Below are positions 8,990 through 18,180 of a DNA stretch of 64,000 bases, one piece after another. The stretch's first letter is position 1. Each line of letters begins with the position of its first letter. Origin of the DNA: Devosia sp. (GTDB lineage Bacteria; Pseudomonadota; Alphaproteobacteria; Rhizobiales; Devosiaceae); contig NZ_CP075529.1 in NCBI RefSeq assembly GCF_025809055.1, positions 1,798,001-1,862,000 of the forward strand, given 5' to 3'. A program made the translations under genes and the position numbers. The notes beneath the pieces are model-generated. The model saw only the letters and a list, made by a program, of their open reading frames with translations. It had not been told where the DNA came from and ran no database searches.

Positions 8990-11638
8990 TTGTCTCCACT
9001 TGTTCCCTACGACCTGCGCTGCGAACACCTGGCCACGCCGCGCGGCCTCAATACGTCCGCGCCACGATTCTCCTGGGCGTTGCGCGGCACCGGCGTCGAG
9101 CGGCGCCAGACCGCCTATCGTCTTTGTGTCACCCAAAGTTCCGGCGCGCCGCTCTGGGACAGCGGCAAGGTGACCTCGCCGCGCACCCAGATGATCGACT
9201 ATGCCGGCCCGGTCCTGCCAAAGGATGCCATCCTGAGCTGGACAGTAACCGTCTGGGACGAGAACGACACCGTCTCGGCCGCCGCCGAACCGGCCACCAT
9301 TTTTACCGGTCTCGCCGCCGGAGACTGGCAGGCCCAATGGATTGCGCGCTACTTCGTGCTGCCCGCCGGCCGCGAAGTGCCCGCCGACAATCCCTACGAC
9401 AATCGCTGGCAGGCCCGGCCGGCCGACTATCTGCGCCGCGATTTTTCTGCCCGCGCCGAGCCGGTGCGCGCCCTGCTCTATGTCACCGCGCTTGGCCTCT
9501 ACGAAGCCTATCTCAATGGCCAGCGGATCGGGCAGGACGTCATGGCCCCGGGCTGGACCGACTATCACCGCCGCGTCGATTACCAGGTGCACGAGGTGAC
9601 CGATCTGGTCCGCTCGGGCGGCAACGTGCTCGGCGCCATCATCGGGGAGGGCTGGTATTGCGGCCGCGTTGGCCACAATCAGCGGCGCGCCGGCAATCAC
9701 TATGGCGGTCGTCCGGCCTTTCTTTGCCAATTGCATCTGACCCATGCCGATGGCTCCCTCGAGATCATCACCACCGATGAGCATTGGCAGACCCGGCAGG
9801 GCCCGATCTGCTATTCCGATTTCCTCATGGGCGAGATGGTCGATGCCCGGCTCGACATCACCGGCTGGGACACGGCGCCCGGCCCCCTGCCCGGCTGGCA
9901 GCCCGTCGAGGTCTTCGTGCCCGATCCGGCCGCGCCGCAACTCGACGCGGCCCGTATGCAACCGGCGCGGGAAGTCGCCCGGCTGCCGGCGACCTTTTCG
10001 CATCGCACGGCGAATGGCGCCGCCATTTTCGACCTCGGCCAGAACATTGCCGGCTATGTCGAACTCAGCGTGTCTGCCAAGGCCGGCGACCGCTTTACCC
10101 TCCGCCATGCCGAAATGCTCGATGCCGCGGGCGAGGCCTATACCGCCAATCTGCGCCATGCCGTCGCCACCGACATTTTCGTGACGCGCGGCGGCGGGCG
10201 TGAAACCTTCAAGCCCCGCTTCACCTTTCATGGTTTCCGCTTCGTCGAAGTCACCCTGCCCGAAGCCATGTCGCCGGACGACATCGGCCTTGTCGGGATA
10301 GCCATCCAGTCCGACACGCCGCTATGCGGGGAGATCGAGACCGGCCATGCACAGACCAACCAGCTGCTCTCCAATATCTTCTGGAGCCAGCGCGACAATT
10401 TCCTGTCCGTGCCCACCGATTGCCCGCAGCGCGACGAGCGCTATGGCTGGACCGCCGATGCCCAGGTGTTCTGGAAGACCGCCGGCTACACCATGGATGT
10501 TTCGGCCTTCCTCTCCAAATGGATGCTCGACATCGAAGATGGCCAGTCCCCCGACGGCGCCTTTCCCGATGTGGCGCCGACCAAGCCGCTCAATCCCTAT
10601 CGCCTCACCCCACAGCCGGGCGCACCGGGTTGGGGCGATGCGCCGGTCATCATGGCCTGGGAACACTGGCTGCGCTACGCCGACAAGGGCCTCCTGGAGC
10701 GCTATTGGCCGGCCCTCGAGGCTTGGGCCGCGCACATCGAGCGCGCCAATCCTGATCGCCTAAGGCGCCAGGCCGTTTACAACAATTATGGCGACTGGCT
10801 GAGCGTCGGCCCGGCTTCGGACCGCACCCTGGTCGCCACCGCCTATTGGGTCCGCGTCGCCGATCTCATGGTCAATATCGCCGGAGTGCTCGGCCACGCC
10901 GGTCGCGCCGCGCACTACACAGCGCTTGGTCAGACAGTGCGCCAGGCCTTTGCCAAGGCTTTCCTCGATGCCGATGGACATCTGAGCGGCGATACCCAGA
11001 CCGCCTATCTTCTGGCGCTCGATTTCGACATTCTCGACGCCCCCGCCTCGGCCCGCGCCGCCACCCGCCTCGTTGAACTCATCGAGGCTGCCGGCGGACA
11101 TCTGCAGACCGGCTTTCTCGGCGTCCGCCACCTGTTGCCGGTGCTGACCACCATAGGGCGCGACGATCTTGCGGTCGCCATGCTGCTCAAGGACACCTAT
11201 CCGAGCTGGGGCTTTTCCATCCGCCATGGCGCGACCACCATCTGGGAGCGCTGGGATGGCTGGACACCTGATAACGGCTTCCAGAGCACCAATATGAACT
11301 CCTTCAACCACTACGCCTATGGCTCGGTGGGCGAATGGATCTGGTCGCGTCTGGCCGGAATTGACACGACGAGCACCGCGCCCGGCTATGAAGCCATCCG
11401 CCTTGCGCCCCTGTTTGATGAACGGATCGGCATGGTTCGCGCTCGCTATCAGTCACACCGCGGCTCCGTCGCCAGTCACTGGCAGTTCATAGAGGGCACC
11501 GTGCACTGGACCATTGACGTTCCGGCCAATTGTATCGCCCATGTCGCCCTGCCCGCCGGCTGGCGCCGGCGCCATGACCATGCGGACGGATGGACGCTCG
11601 GTTCCGGCGAGCAGAGCTACGACCTCGAAAGGATCTGA
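8990..11638 (+). CDS. Alpha-L-rhamnosidase, GH78 family (second copy)
   Basis: Removes alpha-L-rhamnose from glycosides; about 882 residues, with no signal peptide and therefore probably cytoplasmic. The N-terminal Fn3-like domain begins LVPYDLRCEHLATPRGL. The next beta domain has VTALGLYEAYLNGQRIGQDV. The catalytic (alpha/alpha)6 barrel carries CPQRDERYGWTADAQVF at about residues 478-494, and ATTIWERWDG plus MNSFNHYAYGSV nearer the end. The start is uncertain. A TTG at 8990 gives the usual GH78 N-terminus, while an ATG at 8951 would overlap the GntR gene by 29 bp; neither has a strong ribosome site. The gene follows gntR directly. Confidence 0.92.
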   Translation: MSPLVPYDLRCEHLATPRGLNTSAPRFSWALRGTGVERRQTAYRLCVTQSSGAPLWDSGKVTSPRTQMIDYAGPVLPKDAILSWTVTVWDENDTVSAAAEPATIFTGLAAGDWQAQWIARYFVLPAGREVPADNPYDNRWQARPADYLRRDFSARAEPVRALLYVTALGLYEAYLNGQRIGQDVMAPGWTDYHRRVDYQVHEVTDLVRSGGNVLGAIIGEGWYCGRVGHNQRRAGNHYGGRPAFLCQLHLTHADGSLEIITTDEHWQTRQGPICYSDFLMGEMVDARLDITGWDTAPGPLPGWQPVEVFVPDPAAPQLDAARMQPAREVARLPATFSHRTANGAAIFDLGQNIAGYVELSVSAKAGDRFTLRHAEMLDAAGEAYTANLRHAVATDIFVTRGGGRETFKPRFTFHGFRFVEVTLPEAMSPDDIGLVGIAIQSDTPLCGEIETGHAQTNQLLSNIFWSQRDNFLSVPTDCPQRDERYGWTADAQVFWKTAGYTMDVSAFLSKWMLDIEDGQSPDGAFPDVAPTKPLNPYRLTPQPGAPGWGDAPVIMAWEHWLRYADKGLLERYWPALEAWAAHIERANPDRLRRQAVYNNYGDWLSVGPASDRTLVATAYWVRVADLMVNIAGVLGHAGRAAHYTALGQTVRQAFAKAFLDADGHLSGDTQTAYLLALDFDILDAPASARAATRLVELIEAAGGHLQTGFLGVRHLLPVLTTIGRDDLAVAMLLKDTYPSWGFSIRHGATTIWERWDGWTPDNGFQSTNMNSFNHYAYGSVGEWIWSRLAGIDTTSTAPGYEAIRLAPLFDERIGMVRARYQSHRGSVASHWQFIEGTVHWTIDVPANCIAHVALPAGWRRRHDHADGWTLGSGEQSYDLERI

Positions 11639-11641
11639 CCC

Positions 11642-12325
11642 ATGCACGCCTTTTCCGAACAATTCCTGGCGGCTGTCGACAAGTCCACGGTGGTCGATCG
11701 GGCAATGGCCCAACTGCCGGCCGACGCGGCGGAAGTGATGGCCATTCAGCGCCAGAACATCGATGCCCTCGGCGGCCCCGGCGGCTGGAAGGTGACGCCG
11801 TGGATCGAAGGCGTACCCATGTCCACCGCCCCGATCCCGGCACGATGGATCAGACCCTCCGGCGCCACCATTCCCATGGTCGAGGGCCTACTCCTCGAGG
11901 TCGAACTGGCGCTATCGCGAACCGCCGACGGCAACTACCTGCTCCTGCCCGTATTCGAGCTGGTGCTGCGGCGCCTCGACCCGAAATCCGACTGGCCAGA
12001 ACTGGCCAAGCAGGCCGGCCTCATGTCCACCGATGGCATGGTCCTGGGCACACCGCGGCCAATGCCATCCGCCGACATTGCAGAACTTCCGATCGTCCTC
12101 ACCCAGGGCGATGGCAGCCAGGTCCGGATCAATACGCCGCTCGACCGCACTGCTTTGCTCAAGGCTGCTGAATTCGTCACCGATTATGCTACCCAGCTCG
12201 GCCACCCGTTGCAGGCCGGCACCGTGGTCACCACCGGCGCCCGCATCGGCCCGATTCCCGTACTGTCCGGCCGGACCAGTGTCGATATGGCGGACCTGGG
12301 CACGGTCGAATTTCAAACAGCGTGA
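11642..12325 (+). CDS. 2-keto-4-pentenoate hydratase / FAH-superfamily-like protein
   Basis: Protein of 227 residues whose two ends look like the MhpD branch of the fumarylacetoacetate hydrolase superfamily. It has an N-terminal helix region followed by AEVMAIQRQNIDALGGPGGW. A C-terminal stretch (LQAGTVVTTGARIGPIPVLSG, ending DLGTVEFQ) matches the family's closing strand pattern. The metal-binding ExE motif is not well preserved in what I can recognise; EVELALSRT is the nearest match. It lies 3 bp after the GH78 gene in the same operon as the aldolase. A role in hydrating or hydrolysing a keto-acid from rhamnose or uronate breakdown is inferred. Confidence 0.6.
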   Translation: MHAFSEQFLAAVDKSTVVDRAMAQLPADAAEVMAIQRQNIDALGGPGGWKVTPWIEGVPMSTAPIPARWIRPSGATIPMVEGLLLEVELALSRTADGNYLLLPVFELVLRRLDPKSDWPELAKQAGLMSTDGMVLGTPRPMPSADIAELPIVLTQGDGSQVRINTPLDRTALLKAAEFVTDYATQLGHPLQAGTVVTTGARIGPIPVLSGRTSVDMADLGTVEFQTA

Positions 12326-12338
12326 GTGTCGGCGAAAG

Positions 12339-12355
12339 GCTAGCAATGCGCTAGC
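12339..12355. other. Palindrome between convergent genes
   Basis: Two GCTAGC hexamers (12339-12344 and 12350-12355) separated by AATGC. Each hexamer is itself palindromic, so the site can form a short hairpin in both orientations. It lies in the 46-bp gap where the plus-strand operon ends and the minus-strand glycosidase operon ends. A weak bidirectional transcript end is possible, but there is no T-run. Confidence 0.25.
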
Positions 12356-12371
12356 ACTAACGCCCCATGTG

Positions 12372-13883
12372 TCACCGCTTCCGAACGCGGATGGCGAGGT
12401 ATGGCCGGCCCGGCAGTTCCACCGCGAAAGCGGCATCCGGCTTGCGCTGCATGACCACCGCACCATGCCGGGTCGGGTGGTTCTGCGGCGCCGGAACCAG
12501 TTTGGCAGGCTCCACCGTCATGGCCCAGGTATCGATGAGATCGACCTCATAATCCCCCTCATCCTGCGGCAGTCCGGCGGCCCAGATCACCGGCTGATGC
12601 TCACCCAGATAGATGATGGTTGTGTCCCCGTCCCGCGCGCCCGACACCCGGTTCCAGGGATAGCGCGTTTGCGGATCGATCGGCTCAAACCCTTGTTTTA
12701 TATCGGTTTCCATGAGATCGCGCAGGAAACCGATCCGCGTCCAGGCCTGTCCGTGCAACGCGCCGCCTTTGGCCCACCAGATCAGGTCATCCGGGTTTGA
12801 AAAGGTCTCGCCATGGCCTGCATACCCGCCGCGCATCGCCGTCACCCAGAAGCGGTGCACCAGTTCCTGCGCGGAAATATTGCCCCAGACCTGGATGATG
12901 TCGCCTTCATATTCAGGCTCGTCATTAACCACCGGCTTGCCATAGGCCAGCCGCCAGTCCCCGGTGCGTTTCACGTCCCAGTTCTGGATGCAGACATGGG
13001 TCACCCAAGGCTTGCGGTGATCGTAGTTGGCTTCCGGATCGCCATTGTGAATCGAGCGCAAATGCCCATAGGGATCGTTCTCTTCCAGGATATGGAAATA
13101 GCGCTCCCACTGGTGCATCGGCTTGGTATTGAGCAGGAAATCATACTCGTTGGCCAGCGACCACCAGACATTGCGATAGGCGGCAAGACGCGCGGCGAGG
13201 TATTGCACATAGGCGTAGTCCTGGGCCTCGCTCATGTCGCAATAGCCCCAGCGATCATAGGGATGGAAGATGATGATATCGGCTTCGATACCCATCTCTC
13301 CCAGCGCCTTCACTTGGTTCTCGAAATGCCGGAAACTCTCGGGATTGGGCCGGTCGAAGTCGTAACTGCCGTCGGCGCCCTTCTGATAGACGTCGTGCAA
13401 TGCCGCGTTGACATTGTAGGGATAGTCCTTGGGGAAGACGCCCATGCGCAATTTGTTGAAGCGTGTTTTCCTGAGCGTTTCGAGTGTCTTGGCCTGCTCG
13501 CTCAACGGCTGATGCGTCCAGGCATAGCAGGTGGTGCCAAAGGACAGGAAGGGCGTGCCATCGGCATAGGCGAAGTGGAACTTGTTGGCGACCCGCACCG
13601 GCCCGTGCACGCCCTCCTGGGGCGCGGCCGCGGTGAATTTTCCGCCCTTGCCATCCAGTTCGCCGACATTGGACCTGGTCGAAAACGTCCACTCACCCTC
13701 GGTATCGGGCATGAATCGCACCCGGAAAATGCCGTCGCCGTCATAGAATCCCGGCACGCGCACAATGCGGCTCTTCTGCTGGAAAGAAGCTTCCAGCGTA
13801 ACATCGAGGAACGGATTTCCGGCGGATGGCCCAGGAAAACTGGCCTCGAACACATCCCATTGCGCCACTGTCGTCATCGTCAC
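12372..13883 (-). CDS. Putative glycoside hydrolase, DUF5060-DUF4038-C-terminal beta domain (paralog 2)
   Basis: Cytoplasmic-looking glycosidase of 503 residues without a signal peptide. Residues about 7-80 form a DUF5060-type beta domain (WDVFEASFPGPSAGNPF, then RVPGFYDGDGIFRVRF). Residues about 95-410 form a TIM barrel of the DUF4038 class. Candidate catalytic acids are the glutamate in WWSLANEYD and the one in VVNDEPEYEGD. A C-terminal beta domain closes the protein (YLGEHQPVIWAAGLPQ, then VDLIDTWAM). It overlaps its paralog at 13880 by 4 bp (ATGA). DUF4038 barrels include the GH140 apiosidases, which fits the split-transketolase cluster nearby; the true substrate is unproven. Confidence 0.82.
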   Translation of the reverse strand: MTMTTVAQWDVFEASFPGPSAGNPFLDVTLEASFQQKSRIVRVPGFYDGDGIFRVRFMPDTEGEWTFSTRSNVGELDGKGGKFTAAAPQEGVHGPVRVANKFHFAYADGTPFLSFGTTCYAWTHQPLSEQAKTLETLRKTRFNKLRMGVFPKDYPYNVNAALHDVYQKGADGSYDFDRPNPESFRHFENQVKALGEMGIEADIIIFHPYDRWGYCDMSEAQDYAYVQYLAARLAAYRNVWWSLANEYDFLLNTKPMHQWERYFHILEENDPYGHLRSIHNGDPEANYDHRKPWVTHVCIQNWDVKRTGDWRLAYGKPVVNDEPEYEGDIIQVWGNISAQELVHRFWVTAMRGGYAGHGETFSNPDDLIWWAKGGALHGQAWTRIGFLRDLMETDIKQGFEPIDPQTRYPWNRVSGARDGDTTIIYLGEHQPVIWAAGLPQDEGDYEVDLIDTWAMTVEPAKLVPAPQNHPTRHGAVVMQRKPDAAFAVELPGRPYLAIRVRKR

Positions 13884-15478
13884 TCTCCGTCCACCCGCCT
13901 GAACAGCAGGGCCTGATAGGGCTTTGGCGAGAAGTGCAGCACGTCACCACGCTCGACGCAGTCCGAAAGGGTCTTTTCGGTCATTTCCCAGGTGTCGATC
14001 AGGGTCGCCGAGTATTTTTCGCCCGGCGGCGTTGCCACGGCAAATTCACTGGGCTGGTTCTCGCCGAGATAGGAAAGATAGTAGCGATGCGGCTGGCCGG
14101 CGGTGGCAAACCAGGCCTGCACCCGGGGCCAATCCTCTTCGCCCGGCGTCGGCTGAAACAGTTGCGCAAGAACGACATTGTCGAGCCCGCCGGCGACCGT
14201 GGTGCGGTAGGCGCCGGTCGACTTGACGGGATCGAGCCCCTCGTCCGGGCCTTCCTCCAGGATCCTGCGCAGGAAGGCAATGCGGGCCACGCTCTCGCCG
14301 GTCAGGGTGCCGCCCTTGGCCCACCACAGGTTTTCCTCGTCATTGTAGTAGGTCTCGCCATGGGTGACATAGCCGCCATTGACGGTTCCGTCCCAGAAGC
14401 GCCTGACCATCTTCTGGCCTGAAATATTCCCCCACAGCTCGGCAATGTCGCCCTCGTAGCAGCACTCGTCGATGGAAACCGGCTTGCCGTATTTCTCCCG
14501 CCACAGCGCAGATTGGTTGGCACCGGACCGCTGGATGCTCGCATGGGTGATGCGGGGATGGTTGTGGTCATAAAAGGCAAAGCAATTGTGGACACCCAGC
14601 AGGTGCCCATAGGGATCGTTGTCCGAAACCACGTGAATGAACCGATCCCAATCCGCCATGGTCTTGGACGGCATGAGGTCATATTCATTGGCCATCGACC
14701 ACCAGACATTGGGAAACGCCGCCAGCCGCGCGACCAGATATTTGAGATACCGGTCGTCCTGCTCCGCCGTCATCCTCGAAAAGCCCCAGCGATCATAGGG
14801 GTGGAAGATGATCAGGTCGGCCTCGACGCCGATTTCCGCCAGCTGGTTGATGCGCTTTTCTAGGTGCTGGAAATAGTCGGGTTCGAAACGCGAAAAGTCG
14901 AACTCCCAGCCGAACTCACCGCGGAAACTGCCGGTCCATTCGCTTGATCCGGTCTTGATCACCGGGAAGGGATAACGGTCCGGCTCGTTCTGGTTGTACC
15001 GATAGTGCTTGGGGAAGACGCACATGCGGATCTTGGTGAAGGGCGCGTCCTTGAGGGTCCTGAGCGTCTCCTCCTCCATGGCGTCGCCCTGCAGGTTCCA
15101 CACATAGGCCGTGGTGCCGATATTGATGTAGCGGGTGCCGTCGGCATGGCGGAAGTGGTGCCGATTGGAGACGCGCACCGGCCCGTGGTGACCGGGCTTT
15201 GCTGCACCCACCGCAAAGCTGCCGCTCACCCCATCAAGTGCCGGAACATTGCTCCTGGTTTCGTAAGTCCATGTACCGGTCACGTGGGGCAGGAAACGCA
15301 CCTTGTATTTCCCCTGCCCGTCGTAGAAGCCGGAAACACGAACCACCCGATCTTTCTGCCGGAACGTGGCCTGCAACGAGACATCCTCGAAAGGATTGCC
15401 AGAACTCGGTCCTTCAAGAGCAAGTTCATATGTCGCCCATAGCGATGCATCGCCATTGGCCTGGGCCTGATTGGTCAT
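13880..15478 (-). CDS. Putative glycoside hydrolase, DUF5060-DUF4038-C-terminal beta domain (paralog 1)
   Basis: Paralog of the next gene downstream, 532 residues, with the same three-domain plan and no signal peptide. Shared marks are PSSGNPFEDVSLQATF and SGFYDGQGKYKVRFLP in the first domain. In the TIM barrel they are ADLIIFHPYDRWGFSRM, WWSMANEYD and the acidic SIDECCYEGD. The glutamate after the first aspartate of that last motif is conserved between the two copies, while the following residues differ (ECC against EPE). This copy has an insertion of about 25 residues after YRYNQNEPDRYPFP, which may alter the substrate pocket. It begins 49 bp after the ABC ATPase gene, so it is part of the importer operon. 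Confidence 0.82.
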   Translation of the reverse strand: MTNQAQANGDASLWATYELALEGPSSGNPFEDVSLQATFRQKDRVVRVSGFYDGQGKYKVRFLPHVTGTWTYETRSNVPALDGVSGSFAVGAAKPGHHGPVRVSNRHHFRHADGTRYINIGTTAYVWNLQGDAMEEETLRTLKDAPFTKIRMCVFPKHYRYNQNEPDRYPFPVIKTGSSEWTGSFRGEFGWEFDFSRFEPDYFQHLEKRINQLAEIGVEADLIIFHPYDRWGFSRMTAEQDDRYLKYLVARLAAFPNVWWSMANEYDLMPSKTMADWDRFIHVVSDNDPYGHLLGVHNCFAFYDHNHPRITHASIQRSGANQSALWREKYGKPVSIDECCYEGDIAELWGNISGQKMVRRFWDGTVNGGYVTHGETYYNDEENLWWAKGGTLTGESVARIAFLRRILEEGPDEGLDPVKSTGAYRTTVAGGLDNVVLAQLFQPTPGEEDWPRVQAWFATAGQPHRYYLSYLGENQPSEFAVATPPGEKYSATLIDTWEMTEKTLSDCVERGDVLHFSPKPYQALLFRRVDGE

Positions 15479-15527
15479 TGCACTATCCTGTCGTCGAAAT
15501 CAGCGGCGCCTGCGCCGGATGGAAGAA

Positions 15528-16358
15528 TTATCGGGACGCGACCAGGCGGGGCCGCTCGCGCCATCGGCTGGTCGTCGTGGGAATGGAACTGAGGAGCAAT
15601 CGCGTATAGTCGTGCTGGGGCTGCGACATCACCTGCCGGGCGGGCCCGAACTCGACTACGCGCCCCTTGTTCATCACCGCAATGTAGTCGGAGATGTAAT
15701 AGGCCGTTGCCAGATCATGGGTAATATAGACAAAGCTCCGCCCCTGCTCGTCGCGGAGACGCTTGAACAGATTGATGATGATCATGCGGCGGGACGCATC
15801 GATCATGCTCACCGGCTCGTCGGCAACGATCAGCTTGGGTTGCGGAATGAGCGCCCTGGCCACCGAAATGCGCTGCAATTCGCCGCCCGAGAACTGCGCG
15901 GTATATTTGCCGCTGACTTCGCGATAATTGAGCCCGACGCTGCTGAGCGCATCGGCGACGGCGGCTTCGGCCGCCTGCCCGTCCATGCCGGCCACCCGCC
16001 GGGCCGTTTCGTGCAGATAGGCATCCACCGGACGGTAGCGGCTGAAGGCCTCGAACGGGTTCTGGAATATGGGTTGCACCACCCCCAGAAAGTCCTTTTT
16101 CGAGCCTGTGGCACCCTGCCCGGCCACCACCTGATCATAGACAATGGCGCGGCCGGACGTCGGCGTTTCGAGCCGCAGCAGCGTCTTGGCCAGTGTCGTC
16201 TTGCCCGAACCGGATTCTCCGACAATGGCAATGACCACCGGCTTGTCGCTCTCCACGGTGATGTTGACATCGTTGAGCGCCTGGATCTGGCGGTTGCGGA
16301 CAAATCCGCCCAGGCGGTAGGTCTTGTTGAGGCCTTCGGTCTTGAGGATGAAGGTCAT
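15528..16358 (-). CDS. ABC transporter ATP-binding protein, oligopeptide/dipeptide type (DppF-like)
   Basis: One of the two ATPases that power the importer. The 276 residues contain Walker A GESGSGKTT (about 48-56), the signature QFSGGELQRISVARALI, Walker B LIVADEPVS and the switch histidine in VYITHDLAT. There is no strong oligopeptide-binding C-terminal extension. It overlaps the partner ATPase by 4 bp and is followed by the two glycoside hydrolase genes. That location argues for a glycan oligosaccharide as cargo rather than peptides; dipeptide-type importers for oligosaccharides are well known. Confidence 0.93.
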   Translation of the reverse strand: MTFILKTEGLNKTYRLGGFVRNRQIQALNDVNITVESDKPVVIAIVGESGSGKTTLAKTLLRLETPTSGRAIVYDQVVAGQGATGSKKDFLGVVQPIFQNPFEAFSRYRPVDAYLHETARRVAGMDGQAAEAAVADALSSVGLNYREVSGKYTAQFSGGELQRISVARALIPQPKLIVADEPVSMIDASRRMIIINLFKRLRDEQGRSFVYITHDLATAYYISDYIAVMNKGRVVEFGPARQVMSQPQHDYTRLLLSSIPTTTSRWRERPRLVASR

Positions 16359-17269
16359 GCCGAAGCCTCCTCCAGCTGGCGGGCAGGCTGGGCGACGAAA
16401 TGGCCCGGCTTGACTTCCACCAGATTGGGCTCGACCCGATAGGCCCGGTCACCGCCTGCACCAGCCTGGCTCGCCAGAACGCCGCGCATGCTGTCGTCGC
16501 CGATCGTGGGAAGCGAGTCGATCAGCATCTTGGTATAGGGGTGCTGCGGATCGGCAAAAACGCTGTCCGTGTCGCCATATTCGACCACGCGGCCGGCATA
16601 CATGATCAGCATCTTGTGGGTGACCTGGTAGTGCACGCCCATGTCATGCGAGACCACGAGGATGGTGTTGCCCATCTCCTCCTGCAGTTCCATCAGCAGC
16701 ATCAGGATGTCCTTCTGAACCACCACGTCCAGCGCTGTTGTCGGCTCGTCCGCAATAATCAGCTCAGGCTGAAAGAAGGTCGCGAGCGCAATCATCATGC
16801 GCTGCCGCATCCCGCCCGAGAGCTGGTGAGGATAAGAATCCATGGCTTCCTGGGGCAGGCCGAGCTTGCCGATATAGGCGCGCGCCTTTTCAAGAACCCG
16901 CTTCTTGTTGCTGTCCGTCCCAGGAAAGTCGACGAACTGCTCGCGAATACGGATCACCGGATTGAGCGAGTTCATCGAGCTTTGCGGGATGTAGGAGATG
17001 GACTTGAACCACTCCTTGCGAACATTCTCCGAGGTCACCGGCTTTCCATCGCCGCCGGTCAGGCCGTATTCGATGGACCCCCGGGACAGGGACATCGGCG
17101 ACTGGATATCGCCATAGATGGCTTTCATCAGCGTCGATTTGCCCGAGCCGGACTCGCCGGCAATGCCGACGACGCAATTGTCGGGAATGGTCAGGGTGAC
17201 ACCATCCACCGCATCGATGGTTCGCGTACCGATCCGATAGCTGATCTTGAGGTCGTTGAGGCGGATCAT
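16355..17269 (-). CDS. ABC transporter ATP-binding protein, oligopeptide/dipeptide type (DppD-like)
   Basis: Second ATPase of the importer, 304 residues, starting MIRLNDLKISYRIGT. It shows Walker A GESGSGKST (about 38-46), Q-loop SYIPQSSMNSLNP, signature QLSGGMRQRMMIA, Walker B LIIADEPTTALD and switch histidine VVSHDMGVHYQ. The frame stays open far upstream, but the ATG at 17269 is the real start: it overlaps the stop of the permease gene by 4 bp (ATGA) and gives the family N-terminus. The C-terminus carries the oligopeptide-ABC extension (HPYTKMLIDSLPTIG). Confidence 0.93.
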   Translation of the reverse strand: MIRLNDLKISYRIGTRTIDAVDGVTLTIPDNCVVGIAGESGSGKSTLMKAIYGDIQSPMSLSRGSIEYGLTGGDGKPVTSENVRKEWFKSISYIPQSSMNSLNPVIRIREQFVDFPGTDSNKKRVLEKARAYIGKLGLPQEAMDSYPHQLSGGMRQRMMIALATFFQPELIIADEPTTALDVVVQKDILMLLMELQEEMGNTILVVSHDMGVHYQVTHKMLIMYAGRVVEYGDTDSVFADPQHPYTKMLIDSLPTIGDDSMRGVLASQAGAGGDRAYRVEPNLVEVKPGHFVAQPARQLEEASA

Positions 17270-18180
17270 GAGACACCCCGCTTGCTGGCAAAGGCCTGGT
17301 TGAAGCCTGTCGAGGTGAGGAACAACCCGAGGAACAGGGTCACGGTCGCGACGATCGGGGCCACGATCCAGGTATATTGTCCGGTAAACAGCGCATTGTA
17401 GCTCAGAGCCCAGAAGATGATGGAGCCAAGCGTCGGAACCTCCACCTTGGACAGGCCGATCACCGCCAGGGTCGCTTCGGTATTGATGGCGAACAGCACC
17501 GTGTTGATGAACCCGACCAGGATATAGGCCGAGACATAGGGCAGAATTTCGCGGACCAGCACATCCACTGTGTTGGCGCCGGAAAAGCGCGCCATATTGA
17601 TGAACTCCCGCTCGCGCAGAGACAGGGCCATGGAGCGGACCGTACGCGCATCCCAGGCCCAGCCGAAGATGATGATGATGAGGCCCACCGTGAAGAATGA
17701 GGTATTTCCGCGGATCAGGGCCCCGAGAATGATCAGAATGGGCAGCAGCGGAATGGTGATGAAGGTGTCGACGATCAGCATGACCGCGCGCTCGAAGCGC
17801 CCACCGATATAGCCCGCGCTGAGGCCGACAATGGTGGCCACGATGGTCACGCCGATGGCCACCATGATCCCGAGCATCAGCGAGTTGCGCACGGAAAGCA
17901 CCAGGAACCAGAAAATGTCCTGGCCCAGTGAATTGGTGCCCAGCCAATGCGCGCCGGACACCGGCAGGTTGCGCATATAGGTGGCCTGGATCGACGGATC
18001 GGCAGGGGCGAAAATAGGCAGCACGAAGCTCCCCACCCCCATGATCGTCAGGATGATCAACCCGATGGCAAGGCGCGGATTGAGCAGCCAGAGCAGGCCA
18101 GCTGCAAATCCCGGGCGGGAACCGGCTCCCGATGCCGGGGCAGCATCCGCGAGCGAAGCGTCTTTGGTGTCGATGCTCAT
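17266..18180 (-). CDS. ABC transporter permease, DppC-like
   Basis: Membrane subunit of 304 residues with the N-terminal OppC-type segment (LAIGLIILTIMGVGSFVLP). Next come the conserved sequence before the permease domain (HWLGTNSLGQDIFW) and five more hydrophobic segments. The ATPase-coupling EAA-like loop is near VRSMALSLREREFINMAR, the hallmark of BPD transporter permeases. It overlaps both flanking genes by 4 bp, so translation is coupled across the operon. Confidence 0.93.
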   Translation of the reverse strand: MSIDTKDASLADAAPASGAGSRPGFAAGLLWLLNPRLAIGLIILTIMGVGSFVLPIFAPADPSIQATYMRNLPVSGAHWLGTNSLGQDIFWFLVLSVRNSLMLGIMVAIGVTIVATIVGLSAGYIGGRFERAVMLIVDTFITIPLLPILIILGALIRGNTSFFTVGLIIIIFGWAWDARTVRSMALSLREREFINMARFSGANTVDVLVREILPYVSAYILVGFINTVLFAINTEATLAVIGLSKVEVPTLGSIIFWALSYNALFTGQYTWIVAPIVATVTLFLGLFLTSTGFNQAFASKRGVS

